This document shows positions 35,518 to 44,107 of a stretch of 49,371 nucleotides of DNA, piece after piece. Source of the stretch: Trebonia sp036501515. GTDB lineage: Bacteria > Actinomycetota > Actinomycetes > Streptosporangiales > Streptosporangiaceae. The DNA lies in assembly GCA_036501515.1 (NCBI GenBank), contig DASYAD010000391.1, positions 1 through 49,371 on the forward strand. The letters are read 5' to 3'. The notes beneath the pieces are model-generated. The model was not told the origin of the DNA. It saw only the letters and a list, made by a program, of their open reading frames with translations, and made no database searches. The first letter of the stretch is position 1, and the number at the start of each line of letters is the position of its first letter. The position numbers and the translations under genes are program-made.

Positions 35518-36492
35518 GTGCGAGCAGCGCGCTGTGAACAGTACGGCGGTCCTGAGAACGTCGTGATCAGGGACATCCCCGACCCGGCGGTGACGCCGGG
35601 GCACGTGGTGGTCGCGGTCGAGGCGGCGGCGCTGAACTTCCCCGACCTGCTGCTGATCGCCAACCGCTACCAGGTGACCGCTCCGCTTCCGTTCACGCCC
35701 GGCAGCGAGTTCGCGGGCCGGGTCGCGGCGACGGGCGAGGGCGTCACCGGCCTGTCGGTCGGCGACCGGGTCTACGGCTCGGCCTTCGTCGGCGGCCTGG
35801 CCGAGCAGATCCTGGTCCCCGCCAGCTCGGTCGCGCCGATCCCCGCGGGCCTGCCGATGCAGAGCGCCGCCGCGTTCCGGGTGACGTACCTGACGGCGTA
35901 CTTCGCGCTGGTCAGCGCCGGTCGGGTGGAACCTGGCCAGTGGGTCGTGGTGCTCGGCGCCGCGGGCGGCGTGGGCACCGCGACCGTCGACGTCGCGGTC
36001 CGGCTCGGTGCCCGGGTGATCGCGGCCGCCTCCTCGCCTGAACGGCTGGCTGTCGCCAAGGAGCTGGGCGCTGAGGGGGGCATCGACTACACCGCCGAGG
36101 ACTTGAAGCAGCGGATCAGGGACATCACCGGCGACGGGGCCGACCTGGTCATCGACCCGGTCGGCGACCGCTGGGCGGAGCCCGCGCTGCGGGCGCTCCG
36201 CTGGGGCGGGCGGTTCATCTCGGTGGGGTACGCGGGCGGTGAGATTCCCCGGATACCGCTCAACGTGGTGATGCTGAAGAACATCACCGTCCGCGGGCTT
36301 GAGCTGCGGACGTGGGCGGTGCGGCGGCCGGAGGAAACGGCCCGCGCCCGCGACGCGCTGGCCGGCCTGGTCGCCGCGGGCATGCGGCCGTCCGTCGGCG
36401 AGGTGCACGATCTTGACGACGTGCCCGCCGCGCTGCGGCGGGTGGCCGACCGGCAGCCGACGGGCAAGGTCGTCATCCGCATGACGCGCTGA
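35518..36492 (+). CDS. NADPH:quinone oxidoreductase family (zinc-free MDR) protein
   Basis: Start at GTG 35518, five bases after GGAGGG; ATG 35503 is in frame but lies in a short dispersed repeat. 324 residues: N-terminal GroES-like domain with LNFPDLLLIANRYQ and PLPFTPGSEFAGRV, lacking the zinc cysteines, then the nucleotide-binding GAAGGVGTATVDVAV and LVIDPVGDRWAEPALRALRWGGRFISVG (in part). Such proteins reduce quinones or enoyl groups with NADPH; in a beta-oxidation operon an enoyl-CoA reductase role is possible. Confidence 0.88.
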   Translation: MRAARCEQYGGPENVVIRDIPDPAVTPGHVVVAVEAAALNFPDLLLIANRYQVTAPLPFTPGSEFAGRVAATGEGVTGLSVGDRVYGSAFVGGLAEQILVPASSVAPIPAGLPMQSAAAFRVTYLTAYFALVSAGRVEPGQWVVVLGAAGGVGTATVDVAVRLGARVIAAASSPERLAVAKELGAEGGIDYTAEDLKQRIRDITGDGADLVIDPVGDRWAEPALRALRWGGRFISVGYAGGEIPRIPLNVVMLKNITVRGLELRTWAVRRPEETARARDALAGLVAAGMRPSVGEVHDLDDVPAALRRVADRQPTGKVVIRMTR

Positions 36493-36542
36493 CGGCCCGG
36501 TTATTCAACGGCCTTAGCGGCCTTTTCGCAGGAGGAAGACGA

Positions 36543-37307
36543 ATGGCAGAGCTAGTGCTCACCGAGCGCCGCGGTCACGTCCAGGTGATCACGATCAACC
36601 GGCCCGAGGTCAGGAACGCGCTCGACGGCGCCGCGGCCCGTGCCCTCGCCGCGGCCGCGGACGAGCTTGACGCCGACGACGACCTGCGGGTCGGTGTGCT
36701 GACCGGCGCCGGCGGCGCCTTCTGTACCGGGATGGACCTCAAGGGGTTCCTGCGCGGTGACAAGCCGAGCATCGACGGCCGGGGCTTCGGCGGCATCACG
36801 ATGACCCCGCCGCGCAAGCCGCTGATCGCCGCGGTCGAGGGCTACGCGCTGGCGGGCGGGTTCGAGCTGATGCTCGCCTGCGACCTGGTGGTGGCCGGAG
36901 CGGGCAGCAAGTTCGGCGTGCCGGAGGTCAAGCGCGCGCTGGTGGCCGGCGGCGGCGCGGCGCTGCTGCTGACCAGGCGCATCCCGTACGCGCTGGCGAT
37001 GGAGCTGCTGCTGACCGGGGAGCTGATCGAAGCAAGCAGGGCGGCGGAACTCGGGCTGGTCAACCGGCTCGTGCCGGACGGCCAGGCGCTCGACGCGGCG
37101 GTGGCGCTGGCCGAGGTCATCGCGGCCAACGGGCCGCTGGCGGTCGCGGTGACCAAGCGGATCGCCCGCGCCCAGGCCGACTGGACGACGGAGGAAGGCT
37201 GGAAGCGGCAGAACGAGTTGTTCGCGCCCGTCTTCGCGTCCGACGACGCCCGGGAGGGCGCGACCGCGTTCGCGGAGAAGCGGCCGCCGGTGTGGCGGGG
37301 GCGGTGA
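36543..37307 (+). CDS. Enoyl-CoA hydratase
   Basis: 254 residues, AGGAGGAAG ribosome site. ECH motifs: VITINRPEVRNALDG, GAFCTGMDLKGF, oxyanion VEGYALAGGFELMLACDLVVA, and KFGVPEVKRALVAGG with the catalytic Glu of the PEV segment. Hydrates a 2-enoyl-CoA in the same operon as thiolase. Converges with the next dehydrogenase over a GC-rich 69-bp gap. Confidence 0.9.
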   Translation: MAELVLTERRGHVQVITINRPEVRNALDGAAARALAAAADELDADDDLRVGVLTGAGGAFCTGMDLKGFLRGDKPSIDGRGFGGITMTPPRKPLIAAVEGYALAGGFELMLACDLVVAGAGSKFGVPEVKRALVAGGGAALLLTRRIPYALAMELLLTGELIEASRAAELGLVNRLVPDGQALDAAVALAEVIAANGPLAVAVTKRIARAQADWTTEEGWKRQNELFAPVFASDDAREGATAFAEKRPPVWRGR

Positions 37308-37347
37308 CCAGCGCGTCTTTTTACGCGGAGCGCTTACGCGGGGCGCC

Positions 37348-37392
37348 TTAGCGCGGCGCCGCCACAGCGCGGCGCTTTAGCGCGGCGCCGCC
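37348..37392. repeat. Duplicated 16-bp GC-rich unit at the 3' end of an acyl-CoA dehydrogenase gene
   Basis: TTAGCGCGGCGCCGCC occurs at 37348-37363 and again at 37377-37392, where it encodes AAPR plus the stop on the minus strand. The GGCGCC palindromes may form hairpins between the convergent genes. Confidence 0.7.
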
Positions 37393-38447
37393 TCGGTCAG
37401 CGCGACGAGCCGCTCGTAGTGCTCTGCGGCCGAGCCGTAGAGCATCTCGTCGGTCTTCGCCCGCCGCAGGTAACGGTGCAGCTCGTGCTCCCAGGTGAAA
37501 CCGATGCCGCCGTGCGTCTGCAGCGCCTCGCCGGCCAGCGCGGCGACGCCTTCCCCGGTGAACGCCTTGGCGGTGCTCGCCGCGGCGGCCGCGTCGGCCG
37601 CGCGCGCGTCAAGCGCCATGGCCGCGTAGTAGGCCGCGGCCCTGGCGCCCTTGAGCGTGGTCAGCATGCCGGCCGCCTTGTGCTTGACCGACTGGAAGCT
37701 GCCGAGCGGGCGGCCGAACTGCTCGCGCACCTTGACGTAGCTCACGGTCATCTCGAGCAGCCGCTCGCCAAGGCCGAGGGCGTCGGCCGCGGTGAGCACG
37801 GCGGCCGCGTCGGCCAGCCACTGGATCCGCGTCGCGTCCGCGGTGAGCACGTCCGCGGCCGGGACGTGCACGTCGTCGAAGACGACGTCGTACCAGCGGC
37901 GGGTTTCATCCAGCGTGCGCCGCGCCTCGACCTGCGCCCGGGCCGTTTCGACGATCGCCAGCCGCTTGCCTTCGCCTGAGTCCGCTGTCACCAGCAGCCA
38001 GTCGGCCGACGCGGCGGCCTGGACCGCCGTGGCCCGGCCGCTCAGCACCAAGTCGGCCCCGTCGCGGCGGCTGGACACAAGGCCATGGTGCGCCCAGCTC
38101 GCCTTCAGCCCGCCGCCGGCCAAGCCGGGCAGCAGGTCCGGCCGGCCCGACTCGGCGAGCACGAGCGCGGTCAGCGCGCTGTCGGTGAACGCGCCAGGGG
38201 CGGCCGCGCGGCCGATCTCCTCGGCGACCAGGCACAGTTCCGCCAGTCCCTGGCCTGAGCCGTCGTACTCGGCGGGAACGGCGAGGTCGATCCAGCCGAG
38301 CTCGGCCGCCTGCTGCCACAGCTTGTCATCGGTGTCCCGCCCGGCCTCCGCCAGCGAACGCGCCAGCGCCGGCGGGCAGTTCGCGGCGAGCATGGCGCGG
38401 GAGACCTCGCGCAGCGCGGCCTGCTCCTCCGTCAGCTCGAAGTCCAC
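37377..38447 (-). CDS. Acyl-CoA dehydrogenase (small-subunit type)
   Basis: I start at GTG 38447, 7 bp after the MaoC stop; 356 residues beginning VDFELTEEQAALREV. Resembles the dehydrogenase at 15220: LAVPAEYDGSGQGLAELCLVAEEIG, VSYVKVREQFGRPLGSFQSVKHKAAGM and ALQTHGGIGFTWEHELHRYLRRAK. Family members of this size often need a larger partner; none is adjacent here. Third gene of the ligase-MaoC-dehydrogenase operon. Confidence 0.9.
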   Translation of the reverse strand: MDFELTEEQAALREVSRAMLAANCPPALARSLAEAGRDTDDKLWQQAAELGWIDLAVPAEYDGSGQGLAELCLVAEEIGRAAAPGAFTDSALTALVLAESGRPDLLPGLAGGGLKASWAHHGLVSSRRDGADLVLSGRATAVQAAASADWLLVTADSGEGKRLAIVETARAQVEARRTLDETRRWYDVVFDDVHVPAADVLTADATRIQWLADAAAVLTAADALGLGERLLEMTVSYVKVREQFGRPLGSFQSVKHKAAGMLTTLKGARAAAYYAAMALDARAADAAAAASTAKAFTGEGVAALAGEALQTHGGIGFTWEHELHRYLRRAKTDEMLYGSAAEHYERLVALTEAAPR

Positions 38448-38454
38448 CGGCGAC

Positions 38455-39702
38455 TCACTCCCTTCCCGCGGCGTAGCGCGCGATTTCCTGCGCGAGCAGC
38501 TCTTCGATGGTGTCAGCCGGCGGCGCGGGCAGTTCAGCCGGCCGCTCCCTGGTCGGCAGCAGGACGACGGCGGTGCCCGGGGTGGTCTGCTCGCCGCGCT
38601 GGTTCCAGCAGCTGACCTCCAGGTGAACCTCGTTGCGGCCGTCCGTCTGGACCTTGTCCGTGACCTGGCCGCGCACCCAGGTGGTGTCGCCCAGGTAGTT
38701 GAACTTGCGGTGCTCACAGCGGAGCTTGAACAGGAAGCCGTCGTCGCCCATCCAGTCGGTGACCGCGTGGGTGAGCCAGGTCTCCCGCATCGCGCCGTAG
38801 TCGTAGCTCATCGGGATGCCGAGCTCAGCCGCCCGGGCCGCGTCCCAGTGCAGCCGCTGCACGGTGTCGGGGATGTTGCGCGCGTTCGGCGGGTACAGGC
38901 CGGGCGCCTTCTTGCGGACCTTGCGGGCGACGGCGAACGCGCCAGGCGGGGTGAGCTGCATGCCCCAGCCGATGTGCCAGACGACCAGGTCGGTGACCGT
39001 GAGCGGGCCCTTGACGCGCGGCTGGAGTTCATCGCCGATTTCCACGTCTTCGAAGTAGCGCGGCTCGGCGCCGCGCCGCTCCTGCGCGTCGTAGGCGGCG
39101 TCGATCTCCGCGATGGCTTCGTCGGTATAGGGATTGAACGAGAGCGGCTTCCTGTCTTCAGACCGGGCCTTCGAGGTGTGCCGCTCCGCGTTGATCCAGG
39201 TGCCGCGCTGAATGGTGACGATCTGGCCGTGCCCGTTGGCGAACAGGAAGTCGTTGGTCACGTGCGCGGTGCGCCCGCCGAACCGGCTCGGCTTGTCCTG
39301 CACGCCGACCTGCGCGCGCAGCACCTGGCAGCGGTCGCCCGCGGCCAGCGGCCGGTAGTACTCGAACTCCATCGCCGCCTGGTAGGAGCCGAGGCCGGCG
39401 AACGGGTCGCCCTTGAGCGCCTGGCGCTGTTCCTGCGTCAGCCCGGGGGCCGCGTTCTCGCCCATGCAGTAAGTGAAGTTCGGCGGCGCGATCAGCCCGC
39501 CCCAGCGGGTGTTCTTCCCGTAGGCGGGGTCGCAGTACAGCGGGTTGTCATCGCCGTAGCCGAAGGCGAAGTGCCGGGTGGCGTCCGCGTGCACCTCGGT
39601 GATGTGGGCCGGGCTGACACGCTGCGGTATGCCGATGCGCCGGCGGGAACGCTCGAACGACTCGTCGGCGAGGACGCCGTACTGACCCGGGTCGGCGGTC
39701 AT
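38455..39702 (-). CDS. Double-hotdog MaoC family enoyl-CoA hydratase
   Basis: 415 residues from ATG 39702 with AGGAGA upstream; ATGA overlap with the ligase stop. N-terminal hotdog includes HFAFGYGDDNPLYCDPAYG, which matches the hydratase-2 active-site pattern with Phe where His is usual, plus RWGGLIAPPNFTYCMG. C-terminal half starts near PRYFEDVEIGDELQPRVKGPL and includes GDTTWVRGQVTDK. Resembles heteromeric hydratases of steroid side-chain degradation fused in one chain. Because the usual His is not evident, activity is uncertain. Confidence 0.85.
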   Translation of the reverse strand: MTADPGQYGVLADESFERSRRRIGIPQRVSPAHITEVHADATRHFAFGYGDDNPLYCDPAYGKNTRWGGLIAPPNFTYCMGENAAPGLTQEQRQALKGDPFAGLGSYQAAMEFEYYRPLAAGDRCQVLRAQVGVQDKPSRFGGRTAHVTNDFLFANGHGQIVTIQRGTWINAERHTSKARSEDRKPLSFNPYTDEAIAEIDAAYDAQERRGAEPRYFEDVEIGDELQPRVKGPLTVTDLVVWHIGWGMQLTPPGAFAVARKVRKKAPGLYPPNARNIPDTVQRLHWDAARAAELGIPMSYDYGAMRETWLTHAVTDWMGDDGFLFKLRCEHRKFNYLGDTTWVRGQVTDKVQTDGRNEVHLEVSCWNQRGEQTTPGTAVVLLPTRERPAELPAPPADTIEELLAQEIARYAAGRE

Positions 39703-41330
39703 GTGTTTTCTCCTGCCATCGGGGCGATGTCTGGGTCCAGGGGTACGTCTGGTTCGAGCGTGCCTGGTTCGTGCGGGTCTGGTTCGTGCGGGTCTGGTTC
39801 GTGCGGGTCTGGCTCTCGCGCGACGCGGTCGCCGAAGTAGTGCTCCCGCACCAGGACGCGGCTGATCTTGAGTGACGGCGTTCGCGGCAGCTGGTCGACT
39901 ACCTTGACCGCGACCGGGCACTGGTACCTGGTCAGCCTGCTCGCCAGGTAAGCCATGAGCTCCTCCTCGGTCACCGCGTGCAGCACGGTCACCGCGGCCG
40001 CGGGCACCTCGCCCAGCCGCGGATCGGGCAGCCCCACGGCCGCGGCTTCGTCCACCGCCGGATGGGCGAGCAGGGCCTCCTCGATCACGCTCGGCGGGAT
40101 CTTGAACCCGCCCCGGTTGATCGCGTCGTCGGCGCGGCCGTGGATGAACAGGAATTTGTCATCGTCGATGGCCGCCAGGTCGGTGGTCCGCAGCCAGCTG
40201 TGGTCGTCGGCCGGCAGCTGGCCGCCGCGCGCCTCGAGCAGGCCGATCTCGCCGGCCGGCAAGACCGCGCCGGTTTCCTGGTCGACGACCCGCAGCTCGA
40301 TGCCGCGGTGGGCGCGCCCGGCGCTGCCGCGCTTGGTCCTGCCCCACTGCTGCTTTTCCTTCAGCGACCACCCGGCGATCGCCCCGGCGAACTCCGTCGC
40401 GCCGTAGGTGCTGAGCACCGGCACGCCGTAGCGGTCCTCGAACGCCTCCGCCAGGGCCGGCGGGAGCGGCGCGGTACCGCATCCGACGGCGCGGACGTTC
40501 TCGAACGTGTCGGGCGGGACTTCCGCCAGGAGCACCATCCGCAGCGCGGTCGGCGGCAGCCGTACGTACCCCGGGCGGTACCGCCTGACCAGCTCGACCC
40601 AGGGCCCGACCTCGAACTTCTCGAGCAGCGCGACGCTGCGCCCCTCCATCACCTGCGTAGCGGCGAAGTACAGGCCGCTGATGTGGGCCAGCGACGCCCA
40701 CAGGATGTCGGTCCCCGAGCGCAGCCGCGGCTCGCGGCCCTCGTCGAGGACCAGGCCGCCCGCGCGGAACGCCGCGGTCATCCGTTCGTAGGTGAGCTCG
40801 ACTCGCTTCGGCCGCCCGGTCGTTCCGCTTGTCATCATCAGCACCGCGATATCCCGGGGGTCCCGCAGGGCCGGAACCGGGCTCCAGCCGGCGGGCTGCG
40901 CCGCGAGGGCGGGGCCGGCCCCGGTCCGCAGCGCGATCGCGCCGACCGACTTGGCCGCGTCCCGCACCGCGTCGCGTGACCAGTCTTCCGCTTCGGCCGC
41001 GACGACGTCCGGCGCCTGGTCGGTGATGTCCTCCGCCAGGCCGGCGTCGCCCAGGTGCGGGCTCAGTGTCACCACCTCGCGCCCGGTGGCGAGGGTCGCG
41101 ATCACCGCGGCGAGCGGACCCGGGCGGTTGCGCAGCACGATGCCGATCCGCCGCGCGCCGGGATGCGCGCTGACCAGCGACTCAAGGTCGGCCACCGCGT
41201 CCGAGTAAAAAGACCACGGAAAGGGCGCGCCGCCGAAGGTCAGTGCGGTGGCACCTGGGTCAAGCGCCATCACCTGGCGCATCCGGCGCGACATCAACGA
41301 GTCGGGCAACCCGGAGCTCTGGTCGCTCAT
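39699..41330 (-). CDS. AMP-dependent acyl-CoA synthetase/ligase
   Basis: 543 residues from ATG 41330 (GGAGG upstream). Complete adenylation motifs: MMTSGTTGRPKRVELT (about 165-180), STYGATEFAGAI (A5), LRTTDLAAID and HGRADDAINRGGFKIPP, with the acceptor-side Lys near SLKISR. Activates a carboxylic acid for the MaoC and dehydrogenase encoded downstream. The C-terminal tail carries three EPDPH units from a 15-bp tandem repeat (39764-39808), beyond the catalytic fold and probably disordered. Confidence 0.92.
   Translation of the reverse strand: MSDQSSGLPDSLMSRRMRQVMALDPGATALTFGGAPFPWSFYSDAVADLESLVSAHPGARRIGIVLRNRPGPLAAVIATLATGREVVTLSPHLGDAGLAEDITDQAPDVVAAEAEDWSRDAVRDAAKSVGAIALRTGAGPALAAQPAGWSPVPALRDPRDIAVLMMTSGTTGRPKRVELTYERMTAAFRAGGLVLDEGREPRLRSGTDILWASLAHISGLYFAATQVMEGRSVALLEKFEVGPWVELVRRYRPGYVRLPPTALRMVLLAEVPPDTFENVRAVGCGTAPLPPALAEAFEDRYGVPVLSTYGATEFAGAIAGWSLKEKQQWGRTKRGSAGRAHRGIELRVVDQETGAVLPAGEIGLLEARGGQLPADDHSWLRTTDLAAIDDDKFLFIHGRADDAINRGGFKIPPSVIEEALLAHPAVDEAAAVGLPDPRLGEVPAAAVTVLHAVTEEELMAYLASRLTRYQCPVAVKVVDQLPRTPSLKISRVLVREHYFGDRVAREPDPHEPDPHEPDPHEPGTLEPDVPLDPDIAPMAGENT
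39764..39808. repeat. 15-bp tandem repeat (3 units) in the ligase C-terminal tail
   Basis: Three exact 15-bp units of the type CTGGTTCGTGCGGGT, coding EPDPH repeats on the minus strand; a codon multiple, like the repeat in paaC. Confidence 0.85.
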
Positions 41331-41360
41331 CCTGTCAGGTCCTCCAGGTGCTTGCTCATA

Positions 41361-41379
41361 TGGTGCAATCATATTACTA
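41361..41379. promoter_or_regulatory. Shared acyl-CoA promoter motif upstream of the ligase operon
   Basis: TGGT (41361-41364), 11 bases starting GCAATCA, ACTA (41376-41379): same half-sites and spacing as at 15077-15095, in the AT-rich stretch just upstream of the ligase start. Confidence 0.45.
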
Positions 41380-41501
41380 AACAAAAATCGATAGATGTAG
41401 AGCACCGGCATGCGGAAAACAGCGGGCGCCCTCTTGTCCGGCCGCTGAGCTGCTCATGCGGGTAGTCCTGCTCGGGCGGCACTGCCCGTATGAGCAGCGC
41501 T

Positions 41502-41684
41502 GTTAGCCGATTACCCAGGCAGGACTGCCAGCCGGTTGCCCCGGCCGCACCGTCAGCCGGTTACCCGGGCAGCGCCGTCAGCCGGTTGCCCGGGCAGCGC
41601 CGTCAGCCGGTTGCCCGGGCAGCGTCGTCAGCCGGTTGCCCGGGCAGCGTCGTCAGCCGGTTGCCCGGGCAGCGTCGTCAGCCG
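41502..41684. repeat. 25-bp minisatellite, seven units plus a partial
   Basis: Seven 25-bp units, the last three identical, each with CAGCCGGTTGCCCGGGCAGC and a central GCCCGGGC palindrome in the inner units. The first two are diverged. No unique spacers, so not a CRISPR array; 25 is not a codon multiple. Confidence 0.9.
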
Positions 41685-41954
41685 AGGCGGGCGATGCCGG
41701 TGATCATCCAGCCGTCGCGGTCCAGCGTCGCCGGGCGCTCGCGGCACTCGGTGAGCGGCAAGCGGGTGGCTGGCGTTTTTCGGCAGGGCGTGCTTTAGTG
41801 ATCGCAGCGGCGGTCGCGCCCGCCCGCTCTGAGCAAGGGGCCACCCACGCTGGCGTCGGCGACGAGGACAAGGGTCACTGACTCGCGCGTCTCTCCTTCA
41901 GTGCACTGTGCCCGTCTCGGCGGGGTGCGTGGGACCTTGCCGGAGGGATGCCCA

Positions 41955-42737
41955 GTGACCAGGGATCGTGCCCGTAAGAAGGAGATCCGCGCGCGGATGG
42001 CCGCGAGCGGGGAATCCTACAGTGTCGCCGTGCGCAAGCTCGGTGCCACGCCGCCTGCAGGGGACAGGGCCGTCCGCGATGTCATCGCGTGCGTGGACGC
42101 GACGCTGGCGGCGTCGAGCGCCCGGTTCGAGCACCGGCGAGACACGGACGTTCCCGTGCGGGAGCGGCGGGAGCGGCCTCGTCCTGGCCCGGTCGGGCGG
42201 CTTGCCAGTCGCGCCGCCAGGGCGGCCTGGGACCGCTTCTCACCCGAGGTGGACGCCGCGCGGTTCGGGGAGATGCTCCAGGAGACGTTCAGGCACTCGG
42301 CCGGGGTGGGCGTAGCGGAGCCGGCCGCCAGCCGGTACCAGATCGATTACGGCGGGTACGCGCAGGCGTACTTCGACGGCCAGCTCTGGGGCGGCCCGTC
42401 CGGTGCTCCGCTGCGGGCCAATAACAAGGTTCAGCGACGAGGGCAGATGACCGGCCCCCTTGTCATGCTCAGGCTGCTGCGCGCCGTGACGCAGGCCCGG
42501 TACCGCGGCGAGGAGACGCTGCGCGGCACGCCGTGCCGCTCGGTCGCCGTCCGGGCGGGCTCGGCCGCGTTCACGGTCTGGATCGACGATGAGCACATCC
42601 GGCAGATCCGGTCTGAGTGGCGCGGGCGGGCCCCGCGCCACGGCAGTTCGACGGAGACGTTCGAGCTGTGGGATTTCGGCGTCCCGGCCGACTCGCTCGA
42701 CTGGTCGCACCTGCCTAGCTTCCGGGCACTCGGCTAA
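41955..42737 (+). CDS. Hypothetical protein with RKKEIRARMAASGESY motif
   Basis: 260 residues from GTG 41955 with GGAGGG upstream; a GTG at 41901 is in frame but less supported. The N-terminus VTRDRARKKEIRARMAASGE then SYSVAVRKLG resembles a short helical motif seen at the start of various actinomycete proteins of unknown role. The middle is Arg/Glu-rich; the rest (about 120-260) looks like a compact domain with YQIDYGGYAQAYFDGQLWGGP and FTVWIDDEHIRQIRSEWRG. I do not recognise a family; no signal peptide or membrane helix. Confidence 0.65.
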   Translation: MTRDRARKKEIRARMAASGESYSVAVRKLGATPPAGDRAVRDVIACVDATLAASSARFEHRRDTDVPVRERRERPRPGPVGRLASRAARAAWDRFSPEVDAARFGEMLQETFRHSAGVGVAEPAASRYQIDYGGYAQAYFDGQLWGGPSGAPLRANNKVQRRGQMTGPLVMLRLLRAVTQARYRGEETLRGTPCRSVAVRAGSAAFTVWIDDEHIRQIRSEWRGRAPRHGSSTETFELWDFGVPADSLDWSHLPSFRALG

Positions 42738-43177
42738 CAGACCGCGAACGTGACCGCGGCCGCCTCCGGGGGCACCGCCGCGGGGCCCGAGTGCCTTAGT
42801 TCGTACAATTTCACCAGGACGCCGCAGGACTCTGAGCGGTGCCGGTACCGCAGGACGTGGGCGCTCCGTTTCTCCCGCGTGGACCTCGGTCGCCCGCGTG
42901 GACCACGAGCCTGTGGAACCCGAGGTAAACCTACTATCCCGATGGACAAAGAGGGATTTTGGGCCTACCATGTCTGCTATGCGAACCTTGCTGCTCACCA
43001 GCCGCCGGGCTGTCGATTATGCGCAGGTTGCCAGCTGCCTCTGTCGGTGACGAGGCGGCCCACTCGCTCGTTAAGCCCGGTTCTGTTGCCGTGATCGGCC
43101 GGTAGACGGCGTCTCTCGCGCTCCCGGCGCGCGGCACGGCTATTCCCCTGAGCACCACTCCTGTCGGAGGTTCTGTC
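42738..43177. other. Intergenic region without a recognised gene
   Basis: 440 bp. A minus-strand frame ending at 42734 has plausible codon use (RSESCGVLVKLYELRHSG) and may be the remnant of a gene. The part near 43060-43110 recalls RNase P RNA by a few words only (see rejected). GGAGG just before 43178 serves the next gene. Confidence 0.4.
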
Positions 43178-44056
43178 ATGTCTGAGTTCTCCTGGTCCGC
43201 CAGCACGGCGGACAAGGCGCCCGCGCCCCGCCGCGATGCCGAGCCCGACCACGCCGGCCATGCGGCCGGTTACGCCAAGCCGGTCGGAGTCGCGCTGACC
43301 GGCCAGCACCTTGCCGCACTGCTCGCCGACCGAGGCCTGGCCGCGCGGCTCAACGCCTCCGGCCTCGCGTTCGCGATCGCCGGCATCGACCGGGTGGACC
43401 GGGGCCTGCCGCGGCAGCGGCAGACCGGCGGCGGAACGGGCACGATCGTGGAGCCGTCCGTCGCGGCCGCCATGCTTGCCGCCCAGACCCCGGATCTCGG
43501 CTGGCTGGCTGCCGCCGTGCACCGGAACGTCCCCGGAAGCCTCGCCCGCCGCGCCGTCCCAGCCGACTACTTGCCAGGCGGCCGGCCAGGGGTGCTGCTC
43601 GGCCTGAACGACCAGGACGCCGAAGCCGGACCGCAGCAGGATCCGGTGCTGGCGTGGCGCGTGGAGAATACCGGCGAAGCGGCGGCGGCCAGCCGCGTCG
43701 CCGATATCCTTATCTGGCCCGCGGGCCGGCCGGACCGGCTCGGCCTGATCGCGGCGGCCGGGAGCGGCGTGCGGCTGTTCCTCGAGATCCCCGCCGGCGG
43801 CGTCGACCTAGGCGCGCGCCTAGCAGGCCACCTGGCGGACGCGCGCGTGGCCGGGGTAGTCCTCCGGCCCTGGGGCACCGAGAGCGCGCTGCGCGAGTTC
43901 GCCGTCCAGGTTCTGCCGGGACTGGCCGGATCGGGGGCATTCCGCAACGCCCGCTCTGGCGCGCTGCGCGAGCGCTTGTCCCTGCCGGCCGCGACGGCCC
44001 GCCCGGCCATACCGTCGGCGGAGCCAGACCCGCAGCGGGCCCTCGCGGCCTGGTGA
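43178..44056 (+). CDS. Shortened luciferase-like monooxygenase (NtaA/SnaA type)
   Basis: 292 residues, GGAGG ribosome site. Fragments match the NtaA/SnaA/SoxA class: AFAIAGIDRVDRG and TIVEPSVAAAMLAAQTPDLGWL (in part), ARRAVPADYLPGGRPGVLLGLND at about 124-144 in place of the usual DYLSGGRAGWN, and the end VLPGLAGSGAFRNARSGALRERLSL. The family has about 430 residues; the flavin-binding middle with the HxGEH-type region is missing. Probably degenerate or a repurposed short form. Confidence 0.6.
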   Translation: MSEFSWSASTADKAPAPRRDAEPDHAGHAAGYAKPVGVALTGQHLAALLADRGLAARLNASGLAFAIAGIDRVDRGLPRQRQTGGGTGTIVEPSVAAAMLAAQTPDLGWLAAAVHRNVPGSLARRAVPADYLPGGRPGVLLGLNDQDAEAGPQQDPVLAWRVENTGEAAAASRVADILIWPAGRPDRLGLIAAAGSGVRLFLEIPAGGVDLGARLAGHLADARVAGVVLRPWGTESALREFAVQVLPGLAGSGAFRNARSGALRERLSLPAATARPAIPSAEPDPQRALAAW

Positions 44057-44070
44057 TCAGACCGGGTCCG

Positions 44071-44094
44071 CTGATCAGCGGGCCCGCTGATCAG
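44071..44094. terminator. 24-bp perfect palindrome between convergent genes (candidate bidirectional terminator)
   Basis: CTGATCAGCGGG followed by its exact reverse complement. It lies in a row of four GATCAG sites 16-18 bp apart (44055-44111), the last overlapping the ohr stop. Position between two converging genes fits termination in both directions; no T-tract is present. Confidence 0.5.
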
Positions 44095-44107
44095 ACGGGT
44101 CCGCTGA

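Larger units (their letters stand above)
41331..41954. other. Intergenic region with operator-like site and 25-bp minisatellite
   Basis: 624 bp with no convincing gene. It contains the ligase promoter region (AT-rich 41360-41400), the 25-bp repeat array (41502-41684), and about 100 bp where a minus-strand frame ends ECRERPATLDRDGWMITGIARLG (split here for length) which looks like the tail of a lost protein gene. Confidence 0.5.

Noticed and set aside
41502..41684. CRISPR array
   Set aside because: Units are directly abutting 25-bp repeats with no unique spacers and no cas genes nearby; it is a minisatellite.
41683..41780. Minus-strand frame with a protein-like C-terminus (DRDGWMITGIARLG, stop)
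   Set aside because: Only about 30 codons look coding before the frame degenerates; too short to identify.
42734..42949. Minus-strand ORF of 71 codons ending LYELRHSG...AVTFAVC
   Set aside because: Codon use in the last 40 codons is plausible, but no start, ribosome site or known domain; perhaps a gene remnant.
43020..43130. Possible RNase P RNA segment
   Set aside because: A few words on the minus strand (ACAGAACCGGGCTTA) recall the 3' part of bacterial RNase P RNA, but the conserved GAGGAAAGTCCGG start and the rest of the ~400-nt RNA are not found.
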